A stretch of DNA of 64,000 nt from Flavobacterium aquiphilum. Lineage in GTDB: Bacteria; Bacteroidota; Bacteroidia; Flavobacteriales; Flavobacteriaceae. Shown piece by piece: positions 35,879 to 44,888 of the stretch; position 1 is the stretch's first letter; each line of letters begins with the position of its first letter. The notes beneath the pieces were generated by a model. It worked only from the letters and a program-made list of their open reading frames with translations, had not been told where the DNA came from and made no database searches. The position numbers and the translations under genes are program-made. The DNA lies in the NCBI RefSeq assembly GCF_027111335.1, contig NZ_CP114288.1, forward strand, positions 186,001 through 250,000, read 5' to 3'.

Positions 35879-37570
35879 ATGAAAAATTATGTAATAGGAT
35901 TAGATTACGGCTCAGATTCTGTTCGTGCGGTATTGATAGATACTGAAAATGGACAGGAATTGGCATCAAACGTTTGCGATTACAAGCGATGGAAAAACAA
36001 AGAATATTGTAACGCCTCAATAAACCAGTTTCGCCAACATCCTTTGGATCATATCGAAGGATTAGAAACTACAATAAAATATGTGGTAGAAAACAGCAAA
36101 GTGGATCCGTCCTTGATACGAAGCATTTGTATTGACACAACCGGATCTTCTCCTGTGCCAGTTGCCGAAGATGGAACTCCATTGGCACTGACTAAAGGTT
36201 TTGAACATAATCCAAATGCCATGATGGTGTTATGGAAAGATCACACAGCTATAAACGAAGCTAACGAAATCAATGAATTGGCTGCCAATTGGGGTGGCGA
36301 AGATTTTACCAAATACGAAGGAGGAATCTATTCTTCTGAATGGTTTTGGGCTAAAATCCTTCATGTTGCCAGAGAAGACGAAGCAGTTAAAAAAGCGGCT
36401 TATACTTGGATGGAACATTGCGACTTGATGACGTATTTGTTAATCGACAATAAAGATTTGAAATCGTTCAAAAGAAGCCGTTGCGCAGCAGGTCACAAAG
36501 CAATGTGGCACGAAGACTGGAATGGTTTGCCTCCTGTTGAATTTTTAGAAAAATTAGATCCTTATTTGGCTTCTCTTCGTGGAAAATTATACGATGAAAC
36601 TTATACTTCCGATTTAGTTGCAGGTAACTTAAACCAAGAATGGGCAACTCGTTTGGGACTTTCAACTGATACTGTTATCGCAGTGGGAACATTCGATGCT
36701 CACTCTGGAGCAGTAGGTGCAAAAATCGAAGAACACACTTTGGTTCGCGTTATGGGAACCTCAACCTGTGATATTATTGTTGACACCAAAGAATCTATCG
36801 GATCAAAAACTGTTCGTGGAATCTGCGGACAAGTTGACGGATCGGTAATTCCCGGATACATCGGACTTGAAGCCGGACAATCTGCTTTTGGAGATGTATT
36901 GGCTTGGTACAAAGAATTATTAATGTGGCCAACCGAAAATTTATTGACTTCTTCTACTCTTTTGACAGCAGAACAAAAAGAACAATTGAAAGCGGAAATC
37001 GGTGATAACCTTATCAAAGAACTAACTATTGAAGCTGAAAAAATTCCTTTGTCTGAAAGTGTGCCAATCGCACTGGATTGGATCAACGGGCGACGAACTC
37101 CAGATGCTAATCAGGAACTTAAAAGCGCCATTTCTAACTTATCATTAGGAACCAAAGCGCCTCATGTATTCAAATCTTTAGTAAATGCTATTTGTTTTGG
37201 ATCTAAAAAAATCGTAGATCGTTTTGAAGAAGAAGGTGTTCGAATTGACACTGTAATCGGAATTGGTGGTGTGGCTCGTAAATCTCCATTCATCATGCAA
37301 ACTTTGGCCAATGTGCTAAACAAACCAATCAAAGTAGCGATTTCTGACCAGGCACCAGCATTGGGAGCTGCCATTTATGCTGCTGTTGCTGCCGGAATTT
37401 ATCCAAATGTAATTGAGGCTAGCCAAAAAATGGGAAGCCCTTTTGAAAGTGAATATACTCCACAACTAGACAAAGTAGCCGCTTACAATAAATTGCTTTT
37501 GGCTTACGAACAATTAAGTGCATTTGCAGATCCATCTATTAAAAAACAACATAATGAGCTCTATATATAA
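35879..37570 (+). CDS. araB: L-ribulokinase
   Basis: 563 residues. A FGGY-family kinase that phosphorylates L-ribulose with ATP. It starts VIGLDYGSDSVRAVLID, the N-terminal phosphate loop typical of ribulokinases. TTGSSPVPV, MGTSTCDI and the C-terminal GIGGVARKSPFIMQ motif complete the signature. ATG 35879 is preferred over GTG 35876. It overlaps araD by 17 bp and has its own operator and -7 box, so an internal promoter drives araB-araD-araA. Confidence 0.96.
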   Translation: MKNYVIGLDYGSDSVRAVLIDTENGQELASNVCDYKRWKNKEYCNASINQFRQHPLDHIEGLETTIKYVVENSKVDPSLIRSICIDTTGSSPVPVAEDGTPLALTKGFEHNPNAMMVLWKDHTAINEANEINELAANWGGEDFTKYEGGIYSSEWFWAKILHVAREDEAVKKAAYTWMEHCDLMTYLLIDNKDLKSFKRSRCAAGHKAMWHEDWNGLPPVEFLEKLDPYLASLRGKLYDETYTSDLVAGNLNQEWATRLGLSTDTVIAVGTFDAHSGAVGAKIEEHTLVRVMGTSTCDIIVDTKESIGSKTVRGICGQVDGSVIPGYIGLEAGQSAFGDVLAWYKELLMWPTENLLTSSTLLTAEQKEQLKAEIGDNLIKELTIEAEKIPLSESVPIALDWINGRRTPDANQELKSAISNLSLGTKAPHVFKSLVNAICFGSKKIVDRFEEEGVRIDTVIGIGGVARKSPFIMQTLANVLNKPIKVAISDQAPALGAAIYAAVAAGIYPNVIEASQKMGSPFESEYTPQLDKVAAYNKLLLAYEQLSAFADPSIKKQHNELYI

Positions 37571-38255
37571 AGATTTAAAACAAGAATGCTACGAAGCGAA
37601 TATGCAGTTGAACGCATTGAATTTGGTAGTTTATACTTTTGGAAACGTTAGCGCAGTCGACAGAAAAAATGGTGTTTTCGCCATTAAACCAAGCGGTGTT
37701 CCTTACGAAGACCTAAAACCGGAAGATATTGTCATTGTCGATTTTGACAACAACATTATCGAAGGAACCATGCGTCCATCTTCGGACACAAAAACACATG
37801 CGTATTTATACAAAAACTGGCCAAACATTGGTGGAGTAGCGCATACTCACGCGACTTATTCGGTAGCTTGGGCACAATCACAACGTGACATTCCGATTTT
37901 CGGAACTACACATGCCGATCACTTGACTGCAGACATCCCGTGTGCGCCCCCAATGGCCGATTCACTTATCGAAGGGAATTATGAGCACAATACCGGAATC
38001 CAGATTTTGGATTGTTTCAAAGAAAAAAATCTTTCTTATGAAGAAGTAGAAATGATTCTGATAGGAAATCACGGGCCTTTTGCTTGGGGAAAAAATGCAG
38101 CTAAAGCTGTTTACAACAGTAAAGTCCTTGAAGTTGTAGCTGAAATGGCTTACCTGACTTTGCAAATAAACCCAACTGCCCCAAGATTGAAAGATTCTTT
38201 GATCAAAAAACATTACGAACGTAAACACGGAAAAGATTCGTATTACGGACAGTAA
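37554..38255 (+). CDS. araD: L-ribulose-5-phosphate 4-epimerase
   Basis: 233 residues from ATG 37554. Upstream in-frame starts inside araB are rejected because the family begins near SSIYKDLKQE. It converts L-ribulose-5-phosphate to D-xylulose-5-phosphate. Zinc ligands are His 97 and 99 in GVAHTHATYS and the later His in GNHGPFAWG. The NVSAVDR and KPSGVPYEDL loops bind phosphate. It is class II aldolase-like and of usual length. The coding overlap with araB suggests coupled translation. Confidence 0.96.
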   Translation: MSSIYKDLKQECYEANMQLNALNLVVYTFGNVSAVDRKNGVFAIKPSGVPYEDLKPEDIVIVDFDNNIIEGTMRPSSDTKTHAYLYKNWPNIGGVAHTHATYSVAWAQSQRDIPIFGTTHADHLTADIPCAPPMADSLIEGNYEHNTGIQILDCFKEKNLSYEEVEMILIGNHGPFAWGKNAAKAVYNSKVLEVVAEMAYLTLQINPTAPRLKDSLIKKHYERKHGKDSYYGQ

Positions 38256-38383
38256 AAAGATTGCAGATTTTAGATTTCAACATGCAGGTTTATGAAAATA
38301 ATATAAGCTCTACAAAACGATTGAAATCTTAAAATCAGAAATAGTAAACAAATAAAAACATATAAACGAATAAATACTAAACA

Positions 38384-39895
38384 ATGAAAATTGATATATC
38401 CCAAAAAGAAATTTGGTTTGTAGTAGGAAGCCAAGAGTTATACGGCGAAGAAACGCTAAAAAAAGTGGCTGAGCATTCACAAATCATCGCAAAAGGATTG
38501 GACGCCTCTTCTAAAATACCGGTAAAATTGGTATATAAAGATGTAGTAAAATCGCCTGCGCAAATCACAAATGTATGTTTGGAAGCTAATTCAAACAAAA
38601 ACTGTATTGGTATCGTGGCTTGGATGCATACTTTCTCTCCAGCTAAAATGTGGATTGGTGGTTTAAGCATTTTAAACAAACCATTATGCCACTTGCATAC
38701 ACAATTTAATGCTGAAATTCCATGGAGTTCTATCGATATGGATTTTATGAACCTGAACCAATCGGCTCACGGAGACAGAGAATTTGGTTTCATCATGTCA
38801 AGATTGCGTAAAAAACGTAAAGTGGTTGTTGGACATTGGGAAGACGAGCGCGTTCAAACTAAAATTGGAAACTGGACAAGAGTTGCTCTAGGTTGGAATG
38901 AATTGCAAAACCTAAAAGTGGCACGTATCGGAGACAACATGCGTGAAGTTGCCGTTACTGAAGGTGATAAAGTAGAAGCTCAAATTCGTTTTGGAGTTTC
39001 TGTTAACGGATACGATTCTTCGGATGTGACTAAACACATAGAAAAAGTAACCGACAAACAATTGAACGATTTATTAGCCGTTTACGAAGCTTCTTATAAT
39101 TTAACAGATGATTTAAAAGCAGGCGGAGCCAAAAGACAATCATTGGCGGATGCTGCAAAAATCGAATTAGGATTAAGAGCGTTCCTTGAAGAAGGAGGAT
39201 TTGGAGCATTTACCGATACTTTCGAAAACTTAGGAGCCTGGAAACAATTACCAGGTATTGCTACACAACGTTTAATGGCTGATGGTTACGGTTTTGGTGG
39301 TGAAGGAGATTGGAAAACAGCTGCTATGGTTAGAGCGTTAAAAGTAATGAACATTGGACTTGAAGGAGGAACTTCTTTCATGGAAGATTATACTTATCAC
39401 TTTACTCCTCAAAAATCATACGTTTTAGGATCGCACATGTTGGAAATCTGTCCTTCTATTGCAGACGGAAAACCAAATTGCGAAGTACATCCGTTAGGAA
39501 TTGGTGGTAAAGAAGATCCGGCTCGTTTGGTATTCAATTCTCCTGCAGGAGATGCTATCAACGTGTCTTTGGTAGATATGGGAACTCGTTTCAGATTAAT
39601 CGTAAACGAAGTAACAGCAGTAAAACCAATGGCTGATTTACCAAAACTTCCTGTAGCTCGCGTATTGTGGGATTGCAAACCAAACCTTGACGTAGCTGCT
39701 ACAGCTTGGATTCTTGCAGGTGGTGCACACCATACTGTTTACAGCCAAGCGGTAACTACTGAATTCATGGAAGATTTTGCCGATATTGCCGGTATCGAAT
39801 TGGTTGTAATTGACAACAATACAACTATCCGTAACTTTAAAGATACATTGAACGCTAATGAAGCGTACTTTCATATCTTTCAAACAAGATTGTAA
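38384..39895 (+). CDS. araA: L-arabinose isomerase
   Basis: 503 residues, the normal length for AraA. It converts L-arabinose to L-ribulose with a Mn2+ site. The N-terminal [17 protein letters not shown] is characteristic. The metal ligands are suggested by [30 protein letters not shown] and GSHMLEICP. It follows araD by 128 bp in the same direction. Together with AraB and AraD it completes the isomerase route. Confidence 0.97.
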   Translation: MKIDISQKEIWFVVGSQELYGEETLKKVAEHSQIIAKGLDASSKIPVKLVYKDVVKSPAQITNVCLEANSNKNCIGIVAWMHTFSPAKMWIGGLSILNKPLCHLHTQFNAEIPWSSIDMDFMNLNQSAHGDREFGFIMSRLRKKRKVVVGHWEDERVQTKIGNWTRVALGWNELQNLKVARIGDNMREVAVTEGDKVEAQIRFGVSVNGYDSSDVTKHIEKVTDKQLNDLLAVYEASYNLTDDLKAGGAKRQSLADAAKIELGLRAFLEEGGFGAFTDTFENLGAWKQLPGIATQRLMADGYGFGGEGDWKTAAMVRALKVMNIGLEGGTSFMEDYTYHFTPQKSYVLGSHMLEICPSIADGKPNCEVHPLGIGGKEDPARLVFNSPAGDAINVSLVDMGTRFRLIVNEVTAVKPMADLPKLPVARVLWDCKPNLDVAATAWILAGGAHHTVYSQAVTTEFMEDFADIAGIELVVIDNNTTIRNFKDTLNANEAYFHIFQTRL

Positions 39896-39916
39896 TCTGT
39901 TTTAAACAGAAACAAC

Positions 39917-39974
39917 AAAGCCTTGAAGTCCAAAAAGTAAAATTTAATTTTAATACATTTGGTTTCAAGGCTTT
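39917..39974 (+). terminator. Terminator-like hairpin after araA
   Basis: AAAGCCTTGAA pairs perfectly with TTCAAGGCTTT (11 bp), with a 36-base loop and T residues after it. The large loop lowers confidence. Confidence 0.5.
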
Positions 39975-40015
39975 TGCCTTTATGTTTTTAATTAACTAAA
40001 AAACCAATAATATTT

Positions 40016-41203
40016 ATGAATCTAGTAAAACGTTGTATCTATGGAATTTCCATTTTAAGTTTAGCAAGTATGAATGTACAGTGTAAAGGAGAAAAAAAAG
40101 CAGACGGAGCAGAAACCACTCTGGAAGCTAACGCTACAGACTCAGTATCTATAGCAAAATCGGTATATGGTAAAACCGATAAAGGAGTACAAATAGACCA
40201 ATACACCCTGAAAAACCACAAAGGTATGGAAGTAAATATCATCACTTACGGTGGTATTATCACTTCGCTAAAAGTACCAAACAAAGCGGGTAAATCAGAA
40301 GAAGTTGTAATTGGTTTTAATTCATTGGAACAATACCAAAAAGCAAATCCTTATTTCGGAGCCCTTATCGGAAGATTCGGAAACCGTATTGCCAAAGGTA
40401 AATTCACTTTGGACGGAAAGCAATATTCTTTGGCCATTAACAACGAGCCAAATGCTTTGCACGGAGGCCCTGAAGGTTTCCACAGAGTGGTTTGGACTGC
40501 TGAAGAAGCCAAAGGTGGCGATGTTGCTACCCTAAAACTAAAATATGTAGCCAAAGACATGGAAGAAGGTTATCCTGGAAACCTGACTGTTTTTGTTACT
40601 TACACGTTGAACAAAGACAATGCTTTGGACGTACAGTATGAAGCTACTACCGACAAGAAAACGGTGGTTAACTTGACTCAACATTCGTATTTCAACTTGT
40701 CATCTGATTTCACTAAACCAATCTTAGACCACGAAATCATGATTGATGCCGACAAATTGGTTCCTGTGGACGCTACGCTTATTCCAACAGGTCAATTGAC
40801 GGATGTAACCAATACCCCATTTGATTTCAGAAAACCAAAATTGGTTGGAAAGGAAATCAATGCTAATGACGAGCAAATAAAAAGAGGATTGGGTTATGAC
40901 CACTGCTGGGTCTTGAACAACCAAGGTAAAGGAGATCGTTTAGTTGCCTCTGCTTACTACCCTGCAAACGGTAGATTATTGGAAGTTTACACGGACCAAC
41001 CTGGAATCCAATTCTACTCCGGTAACTTCCTTGATGGAACTTTGCCTATGAGAAACGGAGGAACTTATGCTCACAGAACCGGATTTTGCCTGGAAACACA
41101 ACATTATCCAGATTCACCAAATCAAAAAGATTTCCCAACGACTGTCTTGAGTCCGGGAGAAAACTATAAAACAAAAACAACTTTCAAATTTTCGGTTAAA
41201 TAA
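40016..41203 (+). CDS. Exported aldose 1-epimerase (mutarotase), probable lipoprotein
   Basis: 395 residues. The N-terminus (SLASMNVQCKGEKK) looks like a lipoprotein signal with Cys near 23, followed by an acidic linker to about 50. The mutarotase domain holds LIGRFGNRIAKG, the NLTQHSYFNL His motif and the TGFCLETQHYPDSP Glu. It should interconvert sugar anomers outside the cytoplasm, which speeds uptake of arabinose released by the hydrolases. It ends the arabinose cluster. The cytoplasmic counterpart is the galM gene at 16331. Confidence 0.92.
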   Translation: MNLVKRCIYGISILSLASMNVQCKGEKKADGAETTLEANATDSVSIAKSVYGKTDKGVQIDQYTLKNHKGMEVNIITYGGIITSLKVPNKAGKSEEVVIGFNSLEQYQKANPYFGALIGRFGNRIAKGKFTLDGKQYSLAINNEPNALHGGPEGFHRVVWTAEEAKGGDVATLKLKYVAKDMEEGYPGNLTVFVTYTLNKDNALDVQYEATTDKKTVVNLTQHSYFNLSSDFTKPILDHEIMIDADKLVPVDATLIPTGQLTDVTNTPFDFRKPKLVGKEINANDEQIKRGLGYDHCWVLNNQGKGDRLVASAYYPANGRLLEVYTDQPGIQFYSGNFLDGTLPMRNGGTYAHRTGFCLETQHYPDSPNQKDFPTTVLSPGENYKTKTTFKFSVK

Positions 41204-41275
41204 TGTAAAAAACATTCCCGAACAATTGTTCCTTGTTGAACCTCTTTCTCAAAAATAAACGTTTTGTTGGTTTTT

Positions 41276-41308
41276 ACCCCGGATGGCCTCATACATTCGG
41301 GGTTTTTT
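41276..41308 (+). terminator. Terminator after the exported mutarotase
   Basis: ACCCCGGATG pairs with CATTCGGGGT (one G-T wobble) and a run of six T follows. Confidence 0.8.
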
Positions 41309-41357
41309 ATTGGGGATAATTTAATTGCACTGAACGCAAAGTTATAATTTGCTTTTT

Positions 41358-41413
41358 GCCACGGATTACACGGATTTAACAGATTAATCTTTTAAATCCG
41401 TGTAATCTATGGC
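41358..41413. repeat. 22-bp stem palindrome of the CCACGGATTACACGG family
   Basis: Arms 41358-41379 and 41392-41413 pair with two imperfect positions around a 12-base loop. A related, looser copy lies at 46694-46759. There is no coding content. It is a dispersed hairpin repeat just before the OsmC gene. Confidence 0.7.
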
Positions 41414-41476
41414 TTAAAAAAACACTAATCTAGGTCAGATTAAAAACATTATTTTAGCAATAGCAAAAGACATCAA

Positions 41477-41944
41477 ATGAAACATCTATTCAAAGCGCAG
41501 CTAAATTGGACTTCAAAGAATAAACAAGAAGGAACTACAAAATTTTATAGCAAAAGCCATCAAATTCAGATTGAAGGCAAACCAGTTTTAGATGTTTCTG
41601 CAGCAAAAGCTTTCAAAGGCGATCCCTCTTTATACAATCCCGAAGATTTGCTTTTAAGTAGTTTGGTTTCCTGTCACATGATGTCGTATTTATACGTCTG
41701 TTCCCAAAACGGAATAGAAGTCCTGAATTATTCCGACAATGCCGAAGCTACACTTGAAGTAAATCCTGATGGAAGCGGCCGTTTTACAGAAGTTACATTA
41801 AACCCGAAAGTAACAATTACCGATTCAGATAAAATCCAATTGGCCTTAGAACTGCATCAAAAAGCAAATCAATTGTGCTTTATTGCCAATTCCTGCAATT
41901 TTCCGGTTTTTCATAATGCGAGTTGTGAGGTTTCAAACATATAA
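41477..41944 (+). CDS. OsmC/Ohr-family peroxide-resistance protein
   Basis: 155 residues. The OsmC fold uses two cysteines to reduce organic peroxides. They appear here in SSLVSCHMMSYL (near residue 66) and NSCNFPVFHN (near 142), with an extra Cys at LCFIAN. NPEDLLLSSLV is the conserved helix start. It stands alone between repeat-rich gaps. The Ohr versus OsmC subgroup is not resolved. Confidence 0.88.
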   Translation: MKHLFKAQLNWTSKNKQEGTTKFYSKSHQIQIEGKPVLDVSAAKAFKGDPSLYNPEDLLLSSLVSCHMMSYLYVCSQNGIEVLNYSDNAEATLEVNPDGSGRFTEVTLNPKVTITDSDKIQLALELHQKANQLCFIANSCNFPVFHNASCEVSNI

Positions 41945-42932
41945 TACCGATTGTATATTCAATATAGTCCAATTGCATTGTACTATTTTCATATTACATC
42001 GGCATAATACCAGAAGTATTAGGGTTTAGATATAATTTCGTTTGGTATAACCTGACAGGCAGATTTTGTTTGTGTTAACGAGAGCCCAATGTCATTAAGT
42101 TAAGGATATAAAGCCATCGTTTTGTCATTCCGAAGAATGAGGACACGAGCGAAAGCGAATTGGCGAAGCAATCTCACTAATGACTCACGTTATGTAATTT
42201 AGCTTCGCTGAACTTCGTTTCTTCTTTGTCGAAATGACACAGTAACGGCCAAATCATTCTTAACTTAATGACATTGCACGAGAGCCTGAGGGGGTAATAA
42301 TTTCCGAAAAGTCATTATTCTGAAACCGTCCGAACACAATTTTACCTCATCTTCTTCTACTCCTCAGGCATAAAATATCCTTTCGATTTATACTCCCTTT
42401 TTACTCTATCGTTTTCATACTCTTGAATTGTGCATCGCTATTTTGTGATAAGACAATTAATAATTTTTATGATATTACAAGCTTTTTTGTTATTTATTAT
42501 AAGGCAGATGTTTCAATTGAAAAATAATTCATTTATTGTAGTAAAAATACTCTACTAAAAAAATAAACATGTATTTCATCGATAAAATATGCATTTTTTC
42601 GATTTATTAAATACAATTCATTAACTTTAATACTGTTCATAATACATTTTCATACACTACTAATCAGCCACTTATATCTTTGGTTATTTGGACAGATTTT
42701 TAAAAGATTTAGATGTACGCAAACCGCTAATTTTTTAAACAACTAACAAATGGGAGCTTTCTAAAGAAAGCATAAAGCATAGAATATGATAATGAGAATA
42801 GTTATTTATTGTACAGGATTGATAAATAATACTATTTGATTAGAGTTTGTTTGTTAGTTGCTTTTGTGAATATAGATAGATCTATAGAAAAGGTCGTTCA
42901 ATAGTCAATATAATATCTAATACCTTACTACA
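41945..42932. other. Non-coding gap with a transposon-like element
   Basis: 988 bp without a gene. The element at 42087-42277 with flanking duplications is described separately. A TATCTTTG box at 42675-42682 could serve the gene at 42933, but no -33 box is visible. The rest is AT-rich without structure that I recognise. Confidence 0.5.
42078..42286. mobile_element. MITE-like palindromic element with 9-bp target duplication
   Basis: The 9-mer ACGAGAGCC occurs at 42078-42086 and 42278-42286. Between them an 18-bp perfect inverted repeat forms the ends: CAATGTCATTAAGTTAAG at 42087-42104 and its complement at 42259-42276. Inside lies a second palindromic module that starts TGTCATTCCGA and ends TCGAAATGACA (about 42123-42240). 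It has no coding capacity. The layout is that of a small non-autonomous element moved by a transposase encoded elsewhere. Confidence 0.7.
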
Positions 42933-44501
42933 ATGAAAAAAATTCTACTTTTAATTAATGTTCTCTTTTTTGTTTCGCAAATGACATTTGGAAAAGAGGT
43001 TGGTAGTGATTCTTTTGCTATTACAAAAGGCAATGAAGTTTCATTTAAAGATGTATCAGTTGTTAGGAATACTTTTTCCAACAAAATTGCAAAGAACAAA
43101 ATAAATGCGGTAACAGAAAGAAATCGTGTTTGGTTGAATTTTACAAATACAGGAGGTGCTTTTAAACAAATATTAGTTGGCTATGTTACTGGCGCTACCA
43201 ATGGATGGGATAATTTATATGATGGAGTGAGTATGGATTCTAATCCTTATGTTGATTTTTATAGTATTAATAGCGATAAATATTTGACAATTCAAGGGCG
43301 TGCTCTTCCGTTTGTAAATACTGATGTAGTGCCGTTGGGCTATAAAACGGTGATAGCGGGTACTTTTGAGATAAGTATTGATCATGTAGATGGTGTTTTA
43401 GTTAATCAGGATATATTCCTTGAAGATAAAACTACAGGAGTATTTCATAATTTAAAAAAGGGTTCATATAGTTTTTCAACTTCTACGGGAAGGTTTAATG
43501 ATCGTTTTGTATTGGTTTATATTGACAATACAGTTGTTGCTACGCCTCCTGCAAATGTAGATCCAGTTGTGACTGATCCAGTTGTGATTGTTCCTCCAGT
43601 AACCCAAACTCCAGTTGCAAGCGATCCAGTTGTGACAGCGCCGACTCCTATAGTGTCTCCGCCAGTAGTAACTGATCCAGTTGTGACTGCACCAACTCCG
43701 GTTGTAACAGAACCTGTTGTAGTTGTAGTTGACCCAGTTGTCACTCCCCCAGCAGTAACTGATCCAGTTGTGACTGCACCAACTCCAGTTGTTTCAGATC
43801 CAGTTGTAGTTGTAGCTGACCCAGTTGTGTCTCCGCCAGCAGTAACTGATCCAGTTGTGACTGCACCAACTCCGGTTGTAACAGAACCAGTTGTAGTTGT
43901 AGTTGACCCAGTTGTCACTCCACCAGCTGTAACTGATCCAGTTGTGCCAGCACCGACTCCAGTTGTTTCAGATCCGGTTGTAGTTGTAGTTGACCCAGTT
44001 GTCACTCCACCAGCTGTAACTGATCCAGTTGTGCCAGCACCGACTCCAGTTGTTTCAGATCCGGTTGTAGTTGTAGTTGACCCAGTTGTCACTCCACCAG
44101 CTGTAACTGATCCAGTTGTGCCAGCACCGACTCCAGTTGTTTCAGATCCGGTTGTAGTTGTAACAACTCCAATCGTTTCTCCACCTGCGGTAACTAATCC
44201 AAACGGATCCAATTCTGTTGTCACTGATCCAAATAACAATTCTAACGGTCTTGTTACTACTAATAAAAACAGAAATAAGGCAATCATATCCATTAATAAT
44301 GATCAAATAAAAGTGAATACTATTGAGCAAACAATTGATATGGTATCGGTTTATGATTTAAAAGGAAAACTTCTTTATGAAATGCCAAATGTAAATAGTT
44401 CTGAACTGATTATTCAAAACCTGAATTCAACGAACCAAGTTTTATTAATCAAAACTCAATTAAAAAGCGGAAAATTATTAGTCAGTAAAACAATATTTTA
44501 A
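42933..44501 (+). CDS. Exported protein consisting of a T9SS type C module and Pro/Val repeats
   Basis: 522 residues. A signal peptide (1-20) is followed almost directly by the module that precedes T9SS type C sorting signals: RNRVWLNFTNTGGAFKQILVG near 64-84, then QGRALPFVNTD, GTFEISIDHVDGVL and FNDRFVLVYID. Residues about 205-425 are PVVTDPVV/VVVDPVVTPP repeats, with an 87-bp (29-residue) unit. The last 80 residues are the sorting signal (MVSVYDLKGKLLYE, end KTIF). No passenger domain is seen. The same module ends the giant proteins at 54578 and 61600. It could be a truncated surface protein or a working stalk. Confidence 0.8.
   Translation: MKKILLLINVLFFVSQMTFGKEVGSDSFAITKGNEVSFKDVSVVRNTFSNKIAKNKINAVTERNRVWLNFTNTGGAFKQILVGYVTGATNGWDNLYDGVSMDSNPYVDFYSINSDKYLTIQGRALPFVNTDVVPLGYKTVIAGTFEISIDHVDGVLVNQDIFLEDKTTGVFHNLKKGSYSFSTSTGRFNDRFVLVYIDNTVVATPPANVDPVVTDPVVIVPPVTQTPVASDPVVTAPTPIVSPPVVTDPVVTAPTPVVTEPVVVVVDPVVTPPAVTDPVVTAPTPVVSDPVVVVADPVVSPPAVTDPVVTAPTPVVTEPVVVVVDPVVTPPAVTDPVVPAPTPVVSDPVVVVVDPVVTPPAVTDPVVPAPTPVVSDPVVVVVDPVVTPPAVTDPVVPAPTPVVSDPVVVVTTPIVSPPAVTNPNGSNSVVTDPNNNSNGLVTTNKNRNKAIISINNDQIKVNTIEQTIDMVSVYDLKGKLLYEMPNVNSSELIIQNLNSTNQVLLIKTQLKSGKLLVSKTIF
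43640..44165 (+). repeat. 87-bp tandem repeats within the T9SS type C gene
   Basis: Tandem units of 87 bp encode 29 residues, with the pattern VDPVVTPPAVTDPVV and a TP-VVSDPVVVV half. The last units are almost identical in DNA, for example those starting near 43901 and 43988. Slippage could change the copy number. Confidence 0.75.
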
Positions 44502-44594
44502 TGATTATAAAAAAGAATTAGGGAGGAATAGTAAGATTTAAGAAGGGAGTTAAAAAACGAAAAGCTGTCAAAAATGACAGCTTTTCCGTTAATG

Positions 44595-44674
44595 TACCCG
44601 GAGCCGGAGTCGAACCGGCACGGTTTCCCACAGGTGTTTGAGACCAGCGCGTCTACCAATTCCGCCATCCGGGC
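44595..44674 (-). tRNA. tRNA-Leu (anticodon CAA)
   Basis: On the minus strand the acceptor stem GCCCGGA pairs with TCCGGGT. The D-loop AATTGGTAGA, the anticodon loop CTCAAAC and the T-arm GGTTCGA are all in place, with the long variable arm of a class II tRNA. The anticodon CAA reads TTG codons. No CCA is encoded. The anticodon stem CTGGT/ACCTG has one T-T mismatch. Confidence 0.92.
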
Positions 44675-44888
44675 TTAGCAGACAGAAATAACAACAGTTA
44701 TTTCACGCAATAAAGAGACAAAGTGTTGAACAATTATCTTTTCCTTTAACACGGTGCAAATGTAGAAAAAATATTTAAACATTCTAATAAATTTACTTAA
44801 TTTTTTCCTTTCAGAGTTAATTTTATTTTCTAAATTTGCACCTCCAAAACAAAAGGAAATCACAACTAACTACAAAAGAACAAATTAA

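Noticed and set aside
37518..37553. Longer araD start inside araB
   Set aside because: The added residues are not found in the family, and ATG 37554 fits the conserved N-terminus.
43640..44165. Regular repeats that could be taken for a CRISPR array
   Set aside because: The repeats are in frame, code for Pro/Val units, have no unique spacers and no cas genes are nearby.
43517..44293. Long minus-strand frame rich in TTGSVTAGG repeats opposite the T9SS type C gene
   Set aside because: It is the reverse reading of the Pro/Val repeat. The plus frame has a signal peptide and recognised domains on both sides.
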